Assembly (NCBI GenBank): GCA_019637635.1
Contig: JAHBVI010000028.1
Location: 1-61,567, forward strand
Direction of reading: 5' to 3'
DNA: 61,567 bases
DNA from: Anaerolineae bacterium
Lineage (GTDB): Bacteria > Chloroflexota > Anaerolineae > Promineifilales > Promineifilaceae
Shown here one piece after another: positions 31,803 through 40,096 of the stretch (within the stretch, counting starts at the first letter, position 1; the number at the start of each line of letters is the position of its first letter). Both the position numbers and the translations under genes were made by a program. Under the pieces are notes generated by a model. That model worked only from the letters and a program-made list of their open reading frames with translations. It was not told where the DNA came from and did not search any database.

Positions 31803-33492
31803 CAGCGAACACCAAGACCGAACCCTGGCCAGCCTGACCCGGCCAACCGCCAACGTCCACCGGCTGGTTGACGTGCTGCGTGACCCGCATATTGGCCGGT
31901 TTGATCAGGTCACGACACTGGTAGATGAGTCCGCCGACGCCATCCGGCGGGCAGTGGCTCATTTTTTTGCCGGCGGCGCTAAAGAGGATTTGCTGCTGCT
32001 TTATTTCATGGGACATGCCGCCGTAGGTGCAGAAGAAAAGCTCTATCTGGCAGCCCATGACACCGAACATAAATTGCTGCGGGCCACCGCGATCCCGGCC
32101 ACCTATCTGGCCGAAATCATGGACGACAGCCCATGTTGGCAGCAGGTGGTCGTCTTGGACTGCACCTTTAGCAATGCCAGCAGCCGAGACAGCCGGGAAT
32201 TGATTGGGCGGGTGGCCACAACGGATGACGCCTTCAACCGCAATGGGCATGAACGGGTAATCCTATCGGCGGCAGACCGGGTACATTATGAATGGCGTGA
32301 TGATGCGGTTACAGGCTCAGCCATGCCTTCGCTCTTTACCCATTTTTTCATTGAAGGGTTAAAAACGGGGGCGGCCGACCATGACCGCAACGGCCGTGTG
32401 ACCATTGACGAGGTTTTTGCTTACATTCACGAACAATTACAGCGCAAAACTTCCCAAAATGGGGTACGGCCGTATAAATGGGCTTCCTTTGCCTACCAGG
32501 ATGCCAGCCGGATTGTGATCGGCCAAAATCCACAAACGCCGCCACCTACCCCCATCCTGCCACTGCTGCCCCCACCGCCTGTGGCCCATCGGGCGCCCGT
32601 TTCCCGTAAAAAACCGGCGCTGCTCATGGCGCTGCTTCTGGCAATCTTGCTTGTCATCGGCGGCGGCCGGGTCTGGCAGCAGTATCTTTCCCCGCCAACA
32701 GCCAGTGCGGCGGCGGTCGCCCTCGTAGATCCAACGGCTACACCAACGCACACGACCCCACCCCCTACGGCTACGCCCCAGCCAACACAGACGGCCACTT
32801 CGGCCGTCCTCAGCGCCAGCGTACCCGGCCATACTCCATTGGCAACGGCAACGGCCGTGCCTACCCAACCGGCCACACCAACCACCCAGGCCATCACCAC
32901 CACAGTGAACAGCACCACCACAATAGCCGTGGCCCATCTGGCCTCCAGCCTCTTCACCGAACCAGATACCACCGCCCCAGAAATCACCTTCATCGGCATT
33001 GGCGAGGTCGTAATCGTCATGGGTCGCTCTGAAAACGGCGAATGGCTTTTGGTGGAAAACAGCGAGGGTGTGCAAGGTTTTGTTCATGCGCCACGTCTGG
33101 ATTGGGCCGGGCAGATAGACTCACTCCCGGTGATAGACAAGGTTGTTACCGTCATCCCTCTGGCGGCCCCCTCCCCCACACTCACCACCACCACGACTTG
33201 CCGGCCCGGAAGCTGCCCCCTCTTATCGCTGGATATGTACCCCATCAACACCCCTCGCTGCGAGAATAACATTTACTACCGGACTGTTTTTATGCTGGGG
33301 CATGGCGGCGACGGCCGTTACACCTACTATTGGAATGGGCATAAAATGGCCGGGCCGCTGCTGAATGAAGGGTTTGGTTTTGAAGTCAGCAGCCCCGATC
33401 AATCACCGGTCATTGGCATCGGTAAAATCGTTTCCGGGGATGGTCAGAGCGTAGAAAAAGAACTTTTTGTGTCAGACTTCGGCTGCCAGTAA
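31750..33492 (+). CDS. Caspase-like (C14) membrane protein, likely 3' half of a kinase fusion
   Basis: From an in-frame GTG at 31750 the product has 580 residues; the true start is unclear because the upstream frame merges with the kinase. Residues about 10-250 are a caspase-like fold: RRLALIISNSEHQD, a His89 in LLLYFMGHAA, and VVLDCTFSNA. In related proteins the last motif is usually LDCCFSG or DSCHSG, so the nucleophile position holds Thr139 here. DHDRNGRVTIDE is a canonical EF-hand-like loop. A membrane helix (about 288-308) leads to a Thr-rich linker, an SH3-like domain and an unrecognised Cys-containing C-terminal domain. It probably spans the membrane with the caspase part inside. Confidence 0.72.
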   Translation: MEPSHAQAGRRLALIISNSEHQDRTLASLTRPTANVHRLVDVLRDPHIGRFDQVTTLVDESADAIRRAVAHFFAGGAKEDLLLLYFMGHAAVGAEEKLYLAAHDTEHKLLRATAIPATYLAEIMDDSPCWQQVVVLDCTFSNASSRDSRELIGRVATTDDAFNRNGHERVILSAADRVHYEWRDDAVTGSAMPSLFTHFFIEGLKTGAADHDRNGRVTIDEVFAYIHEQLQRKTSQNGVRPYKWASFAYQDASRIVIGQNPQTPPPTPILPLLPPPPVAHRAPVSRKKPALLMALLLAILLVIGGGRVWQQYLSPPTASAAAVALVDPTATPTHTTPPPTATPQPTQTATSAVLSASVPGHTPLATATAVPTQPATPTTQAITTTVNSTTTIAVAHLASSLFTEPDTTAPEITFIGIGEVVIVMGRSENGEWLLVENSEGVQGFVHAPRLDWAGQIDSLPVIDKVVTVIPLAAPSPTLTTTTTCRPGSCPLLSLDMYPINTPRCENNIYYRTVFMLGHGGDGRYTYYWNGHKMAGPLLNEGFGFEVSSPDQSPVIGIGKIVSGDGQSVEKELFVSDFGCQ

Positions 33493-33502
33493 AATTCGTA
33501 GT

Positions 33503-34804
33503 ATGGCAGCTTTTCATTATCAAGACAATCAACTTTGGTGTGAAGGTGTGTCGTTGGTGGAGATCGCTACGGCCGTAGGCACACCCATTTATATTTACAG
33601 CCAGGCGGAATTACAGGCGCGGGCGGCGGCGTTTGTTACGGCCGTGCCATCCGCCAATACCCTGGCCTGTTACGCCGTGAAAGCCAATAACAATCCGGCG
33701 ATTTTGGGGCTGCTGCGGCAGGCGGGCCTGGGCGCCGATGTGACCAGCGGCGGCGAACTATTCCTGGCGTTACACGCCGATATCTCCCCAGACAAGATCA
33801 TTTTTTCCGGCGTGGGTAAACGGCGCGATGAAATTGAAATGGCGCTGGATGCCGGAATTCGCGCCCTGCACGTGGAATCGGCGATGGAGTTGGAGGCGAT
33901 AGCCGCCATCGCCGGCGAGCGGCAGCAGGTGGCGCGCATCGGCGTGCGCGTCAACCCAGACATCCACGCCGAAACCCACCCTTATATGACCACCGGCGAA
34001 AAGTGGCACAAATTTGGCGTGGCCCCGGAAACGGCCGTCACCCTCCTGCACGCCGCCCGCGAACACCCCGCCCTGCACCCGGTTGGTCTGGCGGCGCACA
34101 TCGGTTCGCAGATCACGGCCGTGCCCCCCTTTGTGCAATCCGCCCATTTCCTGGTGCAGCTTGCCGACGAATTAGCCGCCAGCGGCATCCGGCTGGAGTA
34201 TGTGGACGTGGGTGGGGGATTGGGAATTGATTATGGGGATTGGAGATTGGAGATCGGAGATTCGCCTCAACAATCTCCAGGCTCTAATCGCCAATCTCCC
34301 CCTATCGTTGAGTGGGTCACGGCCGTGACCCAACCCATTCTTGCTGCCGGTTATGGTGTGGTTATGGAACCGGGGCGTTCCGTTGTGGGGCCAGCGGGCT
34401 GCCTGCTCACCCGCCTCACCTACACCAAAACCCAGGGCGGAACGCAATTCGCCATTGTGGACGCCGGTATGAGTGACCTGATTCGCCCCACCCTGTACGA
34501 TGCCTACCATCCCGTGCTGCCGGTGGCAGAGGCGCCTGACGGCCACGCGGCGGAACGCTACACCGTCGTCGGCCCCATCTGCGAAACTGGGGATTGGCTG
34601 GCAAAGGAACGAGCCTTACCACCCTTGAGACCAGGCGACCTGGTGGCGATCATGCAGGCCGGCGCTTATGGCTATGCGATGGCTTCCAATTACAACGGCC
34701 GTCTCAAACCGGCCGAAATCCTGGTCAACGGGAACCGCTTCACGCTCATCCGCAAACGGCAAGATTACACCCACCTGCTCGACGGCTGTCTGGCACCTGA
34801 GTAA
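33503..34804 (+). CDS. lysA: Diaminopimelate decarboxylase
   Basis: The PLP enzyme makes lysine from meso-diaminopimelate. The 433-residue protein has the fold-III barrel with the PLP lysine at Lys60 (CYAVKANNN), GADVTSGGELFLAL, HIGSQI, VDVGGGLGIDY, EPGRSVVGPAG and the C-terminal GPICETGDWLA with the partner-subunit Cys, plus AYGYAMASNYNGRLKPAEILV. Right after GGGLGIDY about 24 residues (GDWRLEIGDSPQQSPGSNRQ) are a translated GATTGGA repeat placed in the variable surface loop. I chose the ATG at 33503, 10 bp after the previous stop, as it begins the normal N-terminus. The enzyme is probably still active, since all catalytic motifs are present. Confidence 0.95.
   Translation: MAAFHYQDNQLWCEGVSLVEIATAVGTPIYIYSQAELQARAAAFVTAVPSANTLACYAVKANNNPAILGLLRQAGLGADVTSGGELFLALHADISPDKIIFSGVGKRRDEIEMALDAGIRALHVESAMELEAIAAIAGERQQVARIGVRVNPDIHAETHPYMTTGEKWHKFGVAPETAVTLLHAAREHPALHPVGLAAHIGSQITAVPPFVQSAHFLVQLADELAASGIRLEYVDVGGGLGIDYGDWRLEIGDSPQQSPGSNRQSPPIVEWVTAVTQPILAAGYGVVMEPGRSVVGPAGCLLTRLTYTKTQGGTQFAIVDAGMSDLIRPTLYDAYHPVLPVAEAPDGHAAERYTVVGPICETGDWLAKERALPPLRPGDLVAIMQAGAYGYAMASNYNGRLKPAEILVNGNRFTLIRKRQDYTHLLDGCLAPE
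34233..34305 (+). repeat. In-frame short repeat inside lysA (GATTGGA units)
   Basis: GGATTGGAGATTGGAGATCGGAG faces the inverse CAATCTCC...CCAATCTCC, making a potential hairpin of the same kind as at 22675-22740. It adds about 24 codons to lysA without breaking the frame. Confidence 0.88.
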
Positions 34805-34839
34805 CCGGCAATCCCACAGAAAAATCCGTGATTCCCCGC

Positions 34840-35181
34840 TCAATCCGTGTCGTCTGTGGTAGACAATTCCGGGTCAGACTGGCGCAGATAGCCCCAGGTG
34901 TAAATGCCCGTGTAGTGCCCATCACTCCACTGGAATTGCAGCGCGTAAGCGCCTACCGCTTGAATTTGTTCAATGGTTACCCCTTCATTGGGCGTTTGGC
35001 GCATGGTCTCCAGGTCAGGCGGTGTGCCCATGTAAAGATGCCCCCCTTTGCACTCCACGCAGGGGCAGTTGGCGCGCAGCCCGGCGTAGGACAGGCGGCT
35101 GGTGTGCCCATCATCCCACTGAATAATCAATAAGCGTTGGGTTTTATCGGCGGTCACGGCCGTTGCTTTTATCGCTGCCAT
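34840..35181 (-). CDS. DUF971 domain protein
   Basis: The 113-residue protein matches DUF971 (the N-terminal domain family of gamma-butyrobetaine hydroxylase-like proteins): LLIIQWDDGHTSRLSYAGLRANCPCVECKGG near residues 18-46 and ALQFQWSDGHYTGIYTWGYLRQ near the C-terminus. Stand-alone members have been linked to iron-sulfur protein biogenesis, often beside apbC/mrp, but no such gene is nearby. AAAAAAGGAG precedes the ATG on the minus strand. The gene is convergent with lysA, whose stop is 35 bp away. Confidence 0.88.
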   Translation of the reverse strand: MAAIKATAVTADKTQRLLIIQWDDGHTSRLSYAGLRANCPCVECKGGHLYMGTPPDLETMRQTPNEGVTIEQIQAVGAYALQFQWSDGHYTGIYTWGYLRQSDPELSTTDDTD

Positions 35182-35355
35182 CGTTTTCTCCTTTTTTCGG
35201 CATAGGCCCTATTTTCAGCCATCGTGCCTGGTTGGGCAACGGCCGTTGCCAACTTCTTGTTAGGTTCAGACAGACCCAATAAAATCAAGGATGATATGAT
35301 AATGGTGGCTGGTGGCCGGTGAATGGCACCAGTCACTTTACACAAGGAGAACGCT

Positions 35356-36342
35356 ATGCCCACCATCATCGGCAACCCTTTACCGAACATCCCCTGGCAA
35401 GAACGGCCGTCCGGCAGCAGTGATGTCGTCTGGCGTTTCAGCCAAAACCCCATCATCAACCACGACCACATCCCCAGCAGCAACAGCATATTCAACAGCG
35501 CCGTTGTCCCCTATGGCGACAGTTTCGCCGGCGTCTTCCGCTGCGACAGCAAAACCCGGCAGATGCAGCTTCACAACGGCCACAGCGCCGACGGTATCCA
35601 CTGGCAAATTGGGCACGGCCGTATCCAATTCCAGCCCGCCAACGCCAGAGCCGCGGAAATCAACCAGTTCCAATACGCCTATGACCCGCGCGTCATCTGG
35701 CTGGAAGACCGCTACTACGTCACCTGGTGCAACGGCTATCACGGCCCCACCATCGGCGTCGGTTACACCACCGATTTTGAAACCTTTTACCAGTTAGAAA
35801 ATGCCTACCTGCCTTTCAACCGTAACGGCGTCCTTTTTCCACGCCGCATCAACGGCAAATATGCCATGCTCAGCCGCCCCAGTGATAACGGCCATACGCC
35901 ATTTGGCGACATTTACTACAGCGAAAGCCCAGACATGACCCATTGGGGCTGCCATCGCTATGTCATGGGCACGGCCGGCGGCTGGCAGTCTACCAAAATT
36001 GGCGCCGGGCCAATCCCCATTGAAACCAGCGAAGGCTGGCTGCTTATCTATCATGGCGTCCTCACGTCGTGCAACGGCTTCGTTTACAGCTTTGGCGCGG
36101 CGCTGCTGGATTTAGACCAGCCGTGGAAAGTGATTGCGCGTGGGGAACCCTACCTGCTGGCACCCCAGGCCGCCTATGAACGCACCGGCGATGTGCCCAA
36201 TGTGGCTTTCCCCTGCGCGGCGCTGGCGGATGCCGCTACCGGGCGGCTGGCCATTTACTACGGCGGCGCAGATACCGTCGTTTGCCTGGCATTTGCCCAG
36301 GTGGATGAGGTGATTGATTTTGTGAAGACGAATGCCATATAG
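35356..36342 (+). CDS. Family 130 glycoside hydrolase/phosphorylase
   Basis: The 328-residue protein has the five-bladed propeller pattern of GH130, including [26 protein letters not shown] near the N-terminus, the catalytic-acid region [17 protein letters not shown], and GIGAGP-like [21 protein letters not shown]. Members phosphorolyse or hydrolyse beta-mannosides, for example mannosyl-glucose or mannobiose from N-glycans or mannans. The exact subfamily and substrate cannot be read here. AAGGAG lies 6 nt before the ATG at 35356, which excludes the in-frame GTG/ATG at 35323. A large palindrome directly after the stop probably terminates the transcript. The enzyme is cytoplasmic, as it has no signal peptide. 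Confidence 0.9.
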   Translation: MPTIIGNPLPNIPWQERPSGSSDVVWRFSQNPIINHDHIPSSNSIFNSAVVPYGDSFAGVFRCDSKTRQMQLHNGHSADGIHWQIGHGRIQFQPANARAAEINQFQYAYDPRVIWLEDRYYVTWCNGYHGPTIGVGYTTDFETFYQLENAYLPFNRNGVLFPRRINGKYAMLSRPSDNGHTPFGDIYYSESPDMTHWGCHRYVMGTAGGWQSTKIGAGPIPIETSEGWLLIYHGVLTSCNGFVYSFGAALLDLDQPWKVIARGEPYLLAPQAAYERTGDVPNVAFPCAALADAATGRLAIYYGGADTVVCLAFAQVDEVIDFVKTNAI

Positions 36343-36343
36343 C

Positions 36344-37006
36344 TCAAAGAGCAGACCTGACAGGTTTGAAAAACCTGTCAGGTCTCCCGTACAAACCGAT
36401 ATTCTGCCCTTTGAAGTTCAGCCGAAACGGGACAACGCTGTGTCCCTGGCGCAGGGCATACATCGCCAGGCTTTCCAGCCAATGTTCACCCGGCGGCGGC
36501 ACAAACGGCTCACCAATGACACAACACGGAAACAGCACAAATGCACAACCAAATTGCCCCGCCGCCTCAATAATTTCCACATTGCAGCCGTGCGCATGCA
36601 TCCCCACCAATAGATCAAAATTGACCGCCATCTCTCTGGTAAACGGTTGATCAATGTGTGGCACGCTGGTTGCCGCGCCCAGCTTGACACGCTGGCCGGT
36701 GTTAATGTCTTTGTATTTGTCGGTCAGCGGCTGGTAATGGGGATCAATGACGGTGGCCTGCCAGCCACTTTCTTGCAGCAGATAGGCCAGCAGCCCTTTC
36801 CCCCCGGCAATGTCCGCCACGCGACAGGGCGCAAAGTGCGCCACCAGCCAGCGGTGCAGCAGTTGAAAGCGGAACTTCTTCATTTTTCGCAATTCCGACG
36901 GTTCGGTTAAAACCTCGCCTCCGGCCAGATTAGCTGTTCCCGCCAGTTGTTCCAATCTGGCAAACAGGTCTTGCCCAAATTCCCGATCCTTGTGTTTAGC
37001 CATCAC
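36344..37006 (-). CDS. Class I SAM-dependent methyltransferase
   Basis: The 220-residue protein has the SAM-binding motif I as VADIAGGKGLLAYLLQESGWQATVIDPH (about 63-92). A later NFDLLVGMHAHGCNVEIIEAA stretch occupies the position of motif IV, and FVLFPCCVIGEPFVPP follows. The family is close to small rRNA/tRNA- or unknown-substrate methyltransferases; no target is evident. Its last residues (DRFFKPVRSAL) are encoded by one arm of the CCTGACAGGT palindrome, and its stop is 2 bp from the stop of the convergent GH130 gene, so the gene end has been remodelled by the repeat. No clear ribosome site is visible. Confidence 0.75.
   Translation of the reverse strand: MMAKHKDREFGQDLFARLEQLAGTANLAGGEVLTEPSELRKMKKFRFQLLHRWLVAHFAPCRVADIAGGKGLLAYLLQESGWQATVIDPHYQPLTDKYKDINTGQRVKLGAATSVPHIDQPFTREMAVNFDLLVGMHAHGCNVEIIEAAGQFGCAFVLFPCCVIGEPFVPPPGEHWLESLAMYALRQGHSVVPFRLNFKGQNIGLYGRPDRFFKPVRSAL
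36354..36384. terminator. Palindrome GACCTGACAGGTTT / AAACCTGTCAGGTC
   Basis: Perfect 14-bp arms enclose GAA between two convergent genes. It overlaps the end of the methyltransferase reading frame. The same core with the arms in the opposite order lies at 40628-40661, so it is a repeat family that may also terminate transcription. Confidence 0.8.
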
Positions 37007-37064
37007 CTGATTATCCCTACGTTTGCCGATTGGTTCAATCTTGAAGATTGAGCCAATAGAACAC

Positions 37065-37114
37065 TTGTTTTATATTGAGGCTTATGGTACAATACTTGTA
37101 ACCAATTGGTTACA
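37065..37114 (+). promoter_or_regulatory. ArsR-type promoter with overlapping operator
   Basis: TTGTTT (37065-37070) and TACAAT (37088-37093) are 17 bp apart. A perfect 18-bp palindrome, TGTAACCAATTGGTTACA, occupies 37097-37114, exactly over the expected transcription start and 4 bp before the ATG of the regulator. A dimeric winged-helix repressor binding here would block its own operon. Confidence 0.8.
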
Positions 37115-37118
37115 TATA

Positions 37119-37451
37119 ATGAGACGAGACGTATTTCAAGCCATAGCTGATCCGCACCGGCGCGCGATATTGGAGTTGTTGGCGCAGCAAAGTCTGACGG
37201 TGAATGGTGTAGCTGACCATTTCACCATCAGTCGCCCGGCCGTTTCTAAGCACCTCAAAATTCTGGTTGGGTGTGGGTTGGTGGTGATGCAGCGTCACGG
37301 CCGTGAACGCATCTGCAAAGTCCAACCGGAAAAACTGAATGAAGTGTCGGATTGGCTGGAACAATACCAACGCTTTTGGGAGCAGCGTTTCGACCGTCTG
37401 GACGAACTGCTGCAAGAACTACAAAAAAAGGAGAATGAAAATGACAACTAA
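37119..37451 (+). CDS. ArsR-family transcriptional regulator
   Basis: The 110-residue protein is a winged-helix repressor of the type that precedes AHSA1/SRPBCC genes. It reads [80 protein letters not shown]. The recognition helix is [12 protein letters not shown] (about 46-57). No metal-binding Cys cluster is seen, so the inducer is probably not a metal. I chose the ATG at 37119 because it follows the promoter and operator; an earlier in-frame codon at 37023 would lie upstream of them. The gene overlaps the next by 11 bp, indicating coupled translation. Confidence 0.9.
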   Translation: MRRDVFQAIADPHRRAILELLAQQSLTVNGVADHFTISRPAVSKHLKILVGCGLVVMQRHGRERICKVQPEKLNEVSDWLEQYQRFWEQRFDRLDELLQELQKKENENDN

Positions 37452-37935
37452 AAAGAACCCAACCATCATTACGGCCGAACCCGGCAAACAAGAGCTTTTT
37501 ATCACCAGGGAATTTGAAGCGCCGCGTGAACTGGTATTCCGGGCACACACTGACCCTGACCTGTATGCCCAATGGCTGGGGCCGCGTGGCCTGACCACCA
37601 CCTTTGAGATATTTGAACCGGTCAGCGGCGGCCGGTGGCGCTTCACACAAAAAGATGAAGCCGGTAACGCCTACGCCTTCCACGGTGTGAACCATGAAGT
37701 AAAAGCCCCCGAACGCCTGATCGGTACATTTGAGTATGAAGGGCTGCCGGAAAGCGGCCATGTTATTTTGGAAACGGCCGTGTTTGAAGAATTGCCCAAC
37801 GGCCGTTCCCGCATCAGGAGCCACTCCGTCTTTCAGTCCGTCGCCGACCGGGACGGGATGATCGAATCAGGCATGGAACATGGGGTGAATGAAGGGTATG
37901 AGCGGCTTGATGAGATATTGGCGGCTGGTGATTAG
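37441..37935 (+). CDS. SRPBCC/AHSA1-domain protein
   Basis: The 164-residue protein has the START-like AHSA1 pattern: [51 protein letters not shown] near the N-terminus and [23 protein letters not shown] as the closing helix. Members bind hydrophobic ligands; the function of the ArsR-linked type is unknown. AAGGAG at 37428-37433 lies 7 nt before the ATG at 37441, so that codon is preferred over the ATG at 37435. It forms a two-gene operon with the regulator, under the palindromic operator. A TGGTGGTTGGTGG repeat follows the stop. Confidence 0.9.
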   Translation: MTTKKNPTIITAEPGKQELFITREFEAPRELVFRAHTDPDLYAQWLGPRGLTTTFEIFEPVSGGRWRFTQKDEAGNAYAFHGVNHEVKAPERLIGTFEYEGLPESGHVILETAVFEELPNGRSRIRSHSVFQSVADRDGMIESGMEHGVNEGYERLDEILAAGD

Positions 37936-37990
37936 TGGATGGTGGTTGGTGGCTGGCAGCTAAAACAAACAGTTAAACACCAACCACCCC
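37936..37990. repeat. Short-repeat inverted pair GGTGGTTGGTGGCTGG / CACCAACCACC
   Basis: GGATGGTGGTTGGTGGC faces AACACCAACCACC across CAGCTAAAACAAACAGTT. It fills the spacer between the AHSA1 and VOC genes. Confidence 0.75.
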
Positions 37991-38011
37991 AGGCACAAAG
38001 GAAACAAGGCA

Positions 38012-38476
38012 ATGCAAAAGATAATCCCCTACTTATGGTTTGATAACCAGGCTGAAGAAGCCGCCAATTTTTACACCGTACTCTTCAATGACTCAAAAAT
38101 CGGCAGTGTCTCCCGGGGGCCAAATGGAGAGGTGATGATTGTTACCTTCCAGCTGAATGGACAGGAGTTTATGGCGCTCAATGGCGGACCGCGATTTACC
38201 TTCACGGAAGCCATCTCGTTTTATGTCAACTGTGAGACACAAGCAGAAGTGGATGAGTTGTGGGCCAAATTGACGGCGGATGGCGGCGAAGAAAGCCAAT
38301 GCGGCTGGCTGAAAGACAAATTTGGTTTGTCGTGGCAGATCGTTCCCACGATTTTGGGCAAACTCATGCAAGACGCGGATGAGGCCAGGGCACACCGGGT
38401 GATGCAGGCGCTGCTGCAAATGAAAAAGATTGAGAGTGCGGAATTGCTGCGGGCTTATGAGCAGCCGGCGGCGTAA
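38012..38476 (+). CDS. VOC-superfamily (PhnB-like) protein
   Basis: The 154-residue protein begins MQKIIPYLWFDNQAEEAANFYTVLFNDSKIGSV, typical of the PhnB / 3-demethylubiquinone-methyltransferase-like branch of the vicinal oxygen chelate superfamily. SFYVNCETQAEVDELWAKLTADGGEESQCGWLKDKFGLSWQIVP is the second beta-alpha module. Such proteins often lie next to ArsR-AHSA1 pairs, as here, and may be part of the same transcript. No reaction can be assigned. AAGG lies a few bases before the ATG. The stop is followed immediately by CGTGATGCGTGATGCGTGA repeats. Confidence 0.87.
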   Translation: MQKIIPYLWFDNQAEEAANFYTVLFNDSKIGSVSRGPNGEVMIVTFQLNGQEFMALNGGPRFTFTEAISFYVNCETQAEVDELWAKLTADGGEESQCGWLKDKFGLSWQIVPTILGKLMQDADEARAHRVMQALLQMKKIESAELLRAYEQPAA

Positions 38477-38537
38477 TACGTGATGCGTGATGCGTGAGGG
38501 TATTCCGATCACGCATCACTCGTCACACATCACGGAT
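38477..38537. repeat. Short-repeat inverted pair (GTGATGCGTGATGCGTGA type)
   Basis: Left-arm GTGATGCGTGATGCGTGA faces TCACGCATCACTCGTCAC...CATCAC. The tract lies between convergent genes and supplies the last codons and stop (SSHNP then TGA) of the DUF411 gene. Confidence 0.85.
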
Positions 38538-39009
38538 TATGGCTGCTGAACACGGCCGTATTCCCCGTCTCATCAAACGTCAAAACATCATATGGCTGGG
38601 GAGCCGTACCGGGTTGTTCCATGCCCGGCGCGCCAATGGGCATTCCAGGCACGGCAATACCTTTGACCGACGGCCGTTCCGCCAATAACCGTTCTAACGC
38701 TTCCACCGGCACATGCCCTTCCACCACATAACCACCCACCAGCGAAGTATGGCAAGACTGCAACTCTGCCGGTATCCGGTACCGGTTTTTGATGGTGGTC
38801 ACATCTGATATTTGCTCCACGCGCACCCGGTAGCCATGGCTTTCCACATATTCAATCCAGCCACCACAACAGCCACAGGTCGGCGACTTGTAAACGGTGA
38901 TGATCGTGGGGGCATTCTCAGCCACCGATGAGGGGGCTGCTGTTGGTGTGCAGGCCGTTGCACCCCACACCAGCCAGATCAAGATCAATACAAATAACGA
39001 ACGTTTCAC
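38530..39009 (-). CDS. DUF411 metal-binding lipoprotein
   Basis: The 159-residue protein starts with a lipoprotein signal (MKRSLFVLILIWLVWGATACTP) and continues with the DUF411 domain: TIITVYKSPTCGCCGGWIEYVESHGYRVRVEQISDVTTIKNRYRIPAELQSCHTSLVGGYVVEGHVPVEAL, with the CxCC and SCHTS metal-site motifs. DUF411 proteins are periplasmic or surface copper-binding proteins linked to metal resistance. The start is GTG at 39007-39009 with AAGGAG nearby on the minus strand. The final residues and stop lie in the short-repeat tract, so the native C-terminus may have been a little different. Confidence 0.9.
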   Translation of the reverse strand: MKRSLFVLILIWLVWGATACTPTAAPSSVAENAPTIITVYKSPTCGCCGGWIEYVESHGYRVRVEQISDVTTIKNRYRIPAELQSCHTSLVGGYVVEGHVPVEALERLLAERPSVKGIAVPGMPIGAPGMEQPGTAPQPYDVLTFDETGNTAVFSSHNP

Positions 39010-39035
39010 GTGCCTTCTCCTTATTTAAATTTAGA

Positions 39036-39131
39036 CCATATTCAGTAGATCAAAGTGGAGCGTGCATCCTCAGATGCGAACGATGTGCATCTGAGGATGC
39101 ACACTTCGCTCATTGCAATCTACTGATATGG
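39036..39131. repeat. Nested palindromic element
   Basis: An outer pair CCATATTCAGTAGAT / ATCTACTGATATGG (39036-39050, 39118-39131) encloses a perfect 16-bp inner pair, GTGCATCCTCAGATGC with its inverse (39062-39077, 39087-39102). It occupies most of the 372-bp spacer upstream of the zinc-ribbon gene, which has no gene. Confidence 0.85.
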
Positions 39132-39205
39132 GGCAAAGCATAAGAGAAAGGTAACCACAAACTATAGTGATGGATGTCATGGGATTGGCTGTTAATTGAC
39201 TAAAA

Positions 39206-39240
39206 CGACAAACGGCCGTCTGGGGGACGGCCGTTTGTCG
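39206..39240. terminator. Hairpin made of two ACGGCCGT octamers
   Basis: The 15-bp arms CGACAAACGGCCGTC and GACGGCCGTTTGTCG enclose TGGGG. Each arm contains one complete octamer. It has no T tract, so terminator function is only possible. Confidence 0.6.
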
Positions 39241-39315
39241 CTGTCAAAAAAGTTAGAGAAGAGGAGTTAACTTATTATACGGCAACAAGCACAGAAATGT
39301 TCAAGCTGTATCGTT

Positions 39316-39342
39316 TTGTCAATCCCTTTATTGTGCTACAAT
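39316..39342 (+). promoter_or_regulatory. Promoter of the zinc-ribbon coiled-coil gene
   Basis: TTGTCA (39316-39321) and TACAAT (39337-39342) are 15 bp apart, 39 bp before the ATG. Confidence 0.5.
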
Positions 39343-39381
39343 CGCCTCACTCCACAACCCAATCATCTAGTAAGGCAGGCC

Positions 39382-40083
39382 ATGACCCAAGTACACCAAC
39401 TGTATCAACTGCAAGAGACCGACCTGGAAATACGCGACAAAAAGCAGCGGCTGGGTGAAGTGCTGCAAACGCTGAAAGGGCCACCCTGGCTGCTCAAGGC
39501 CAGAGCCGATCTGGACACGGCCGTGACCACCCTCAACACCTTGCAAAGCCAGCGCAACACACTCAACCTGGAACTACAAAGCCTGCGCAGCAAAGCCAAA
39601 AGCTCCGAAACGCGCCTCTACTCCGGCAAAGTAGTCAACACTAAAGAAATGACCGATTTACAACACGAAATTGAGTCCTTGAACCAGCGCGCCGCCGGGG
39701 TGGAAGACCAGATTTTGGAACTGATGCTGCTGATGGAAGAAGCCGAAGCGGAAAAGAATGGAGCCGCCGCCGCCGCCGTCGCCGCCGAAACACGCTGGCA
39801 AAAAGAGTCTGTGGAGCTAGAAGCCGAAAAAACGGATCTGGCCATACGCCTGAACCGGCTGCTGCAGCGGCGGCAGGAGCAGGCTGGCGTGGTAGACGCC
39901 GCCTCGCTGAAAGAGTATGAACAGTTAGCCAAAAAGAAGGGGGGCACGGCCGTGACCCGGCTGCGGGTGGATATGTGCCTGGGCTGCCGCATGACCGTCT
40001 CCGCCAATAACATCAAAGAAGCCAGAGAGGGAAAAAAAACCTACTGCGGCAGTTGTGGCCGCATTCTTTACCCATATGATTGA
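39382..40083 (+). CDS. Coiled-coil protein with C-terminal C4 zinc ribbon
   Basis: The 233-residue protein begins MTQVHQLYQLQETDLEIRDKKQRLGEVLQ and is mostly a long coiled-coil hairpin (about 5-190). It ends in a zinc ribbon with two CxxC knuckles (CLGCRMTVSANNIKEAREGKKTYCGSCGRILY). This is the DUF164/CT398-like family, widespread in bacteria and thought to act as an adaptor for macromolecular complexes; no exact role is established. The ATG at 39382 begins the conserved N-terminus and follows AAGGCAGG. An in-frame upstream codon at 39316 lies inside the promoter and is rejected. Confidence 0.9.
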   Translation: MTQVHQLYQLQETDLEIRDKKQRLGEVLQTLKGPPWLLKARADLDTAVTTLNTLQSQRNTLNLELQSLRSKAKSSETRLYSGKVVNTKEMTDLQHEIESLNQRAAGVEDQILELMLLMEEAEAEKNGAAAAAVAAETRWQKESVELEAEKTDLAIRLNRLLQRRQEQAGVVDAASLKEYEQLAKKKGGTAVTRLRVDMCLGCRMTVSANNIKEAREGKKTYCGSCGRILYPYD

Positions 40084-40096
40084 TGTGAAATTGGAA

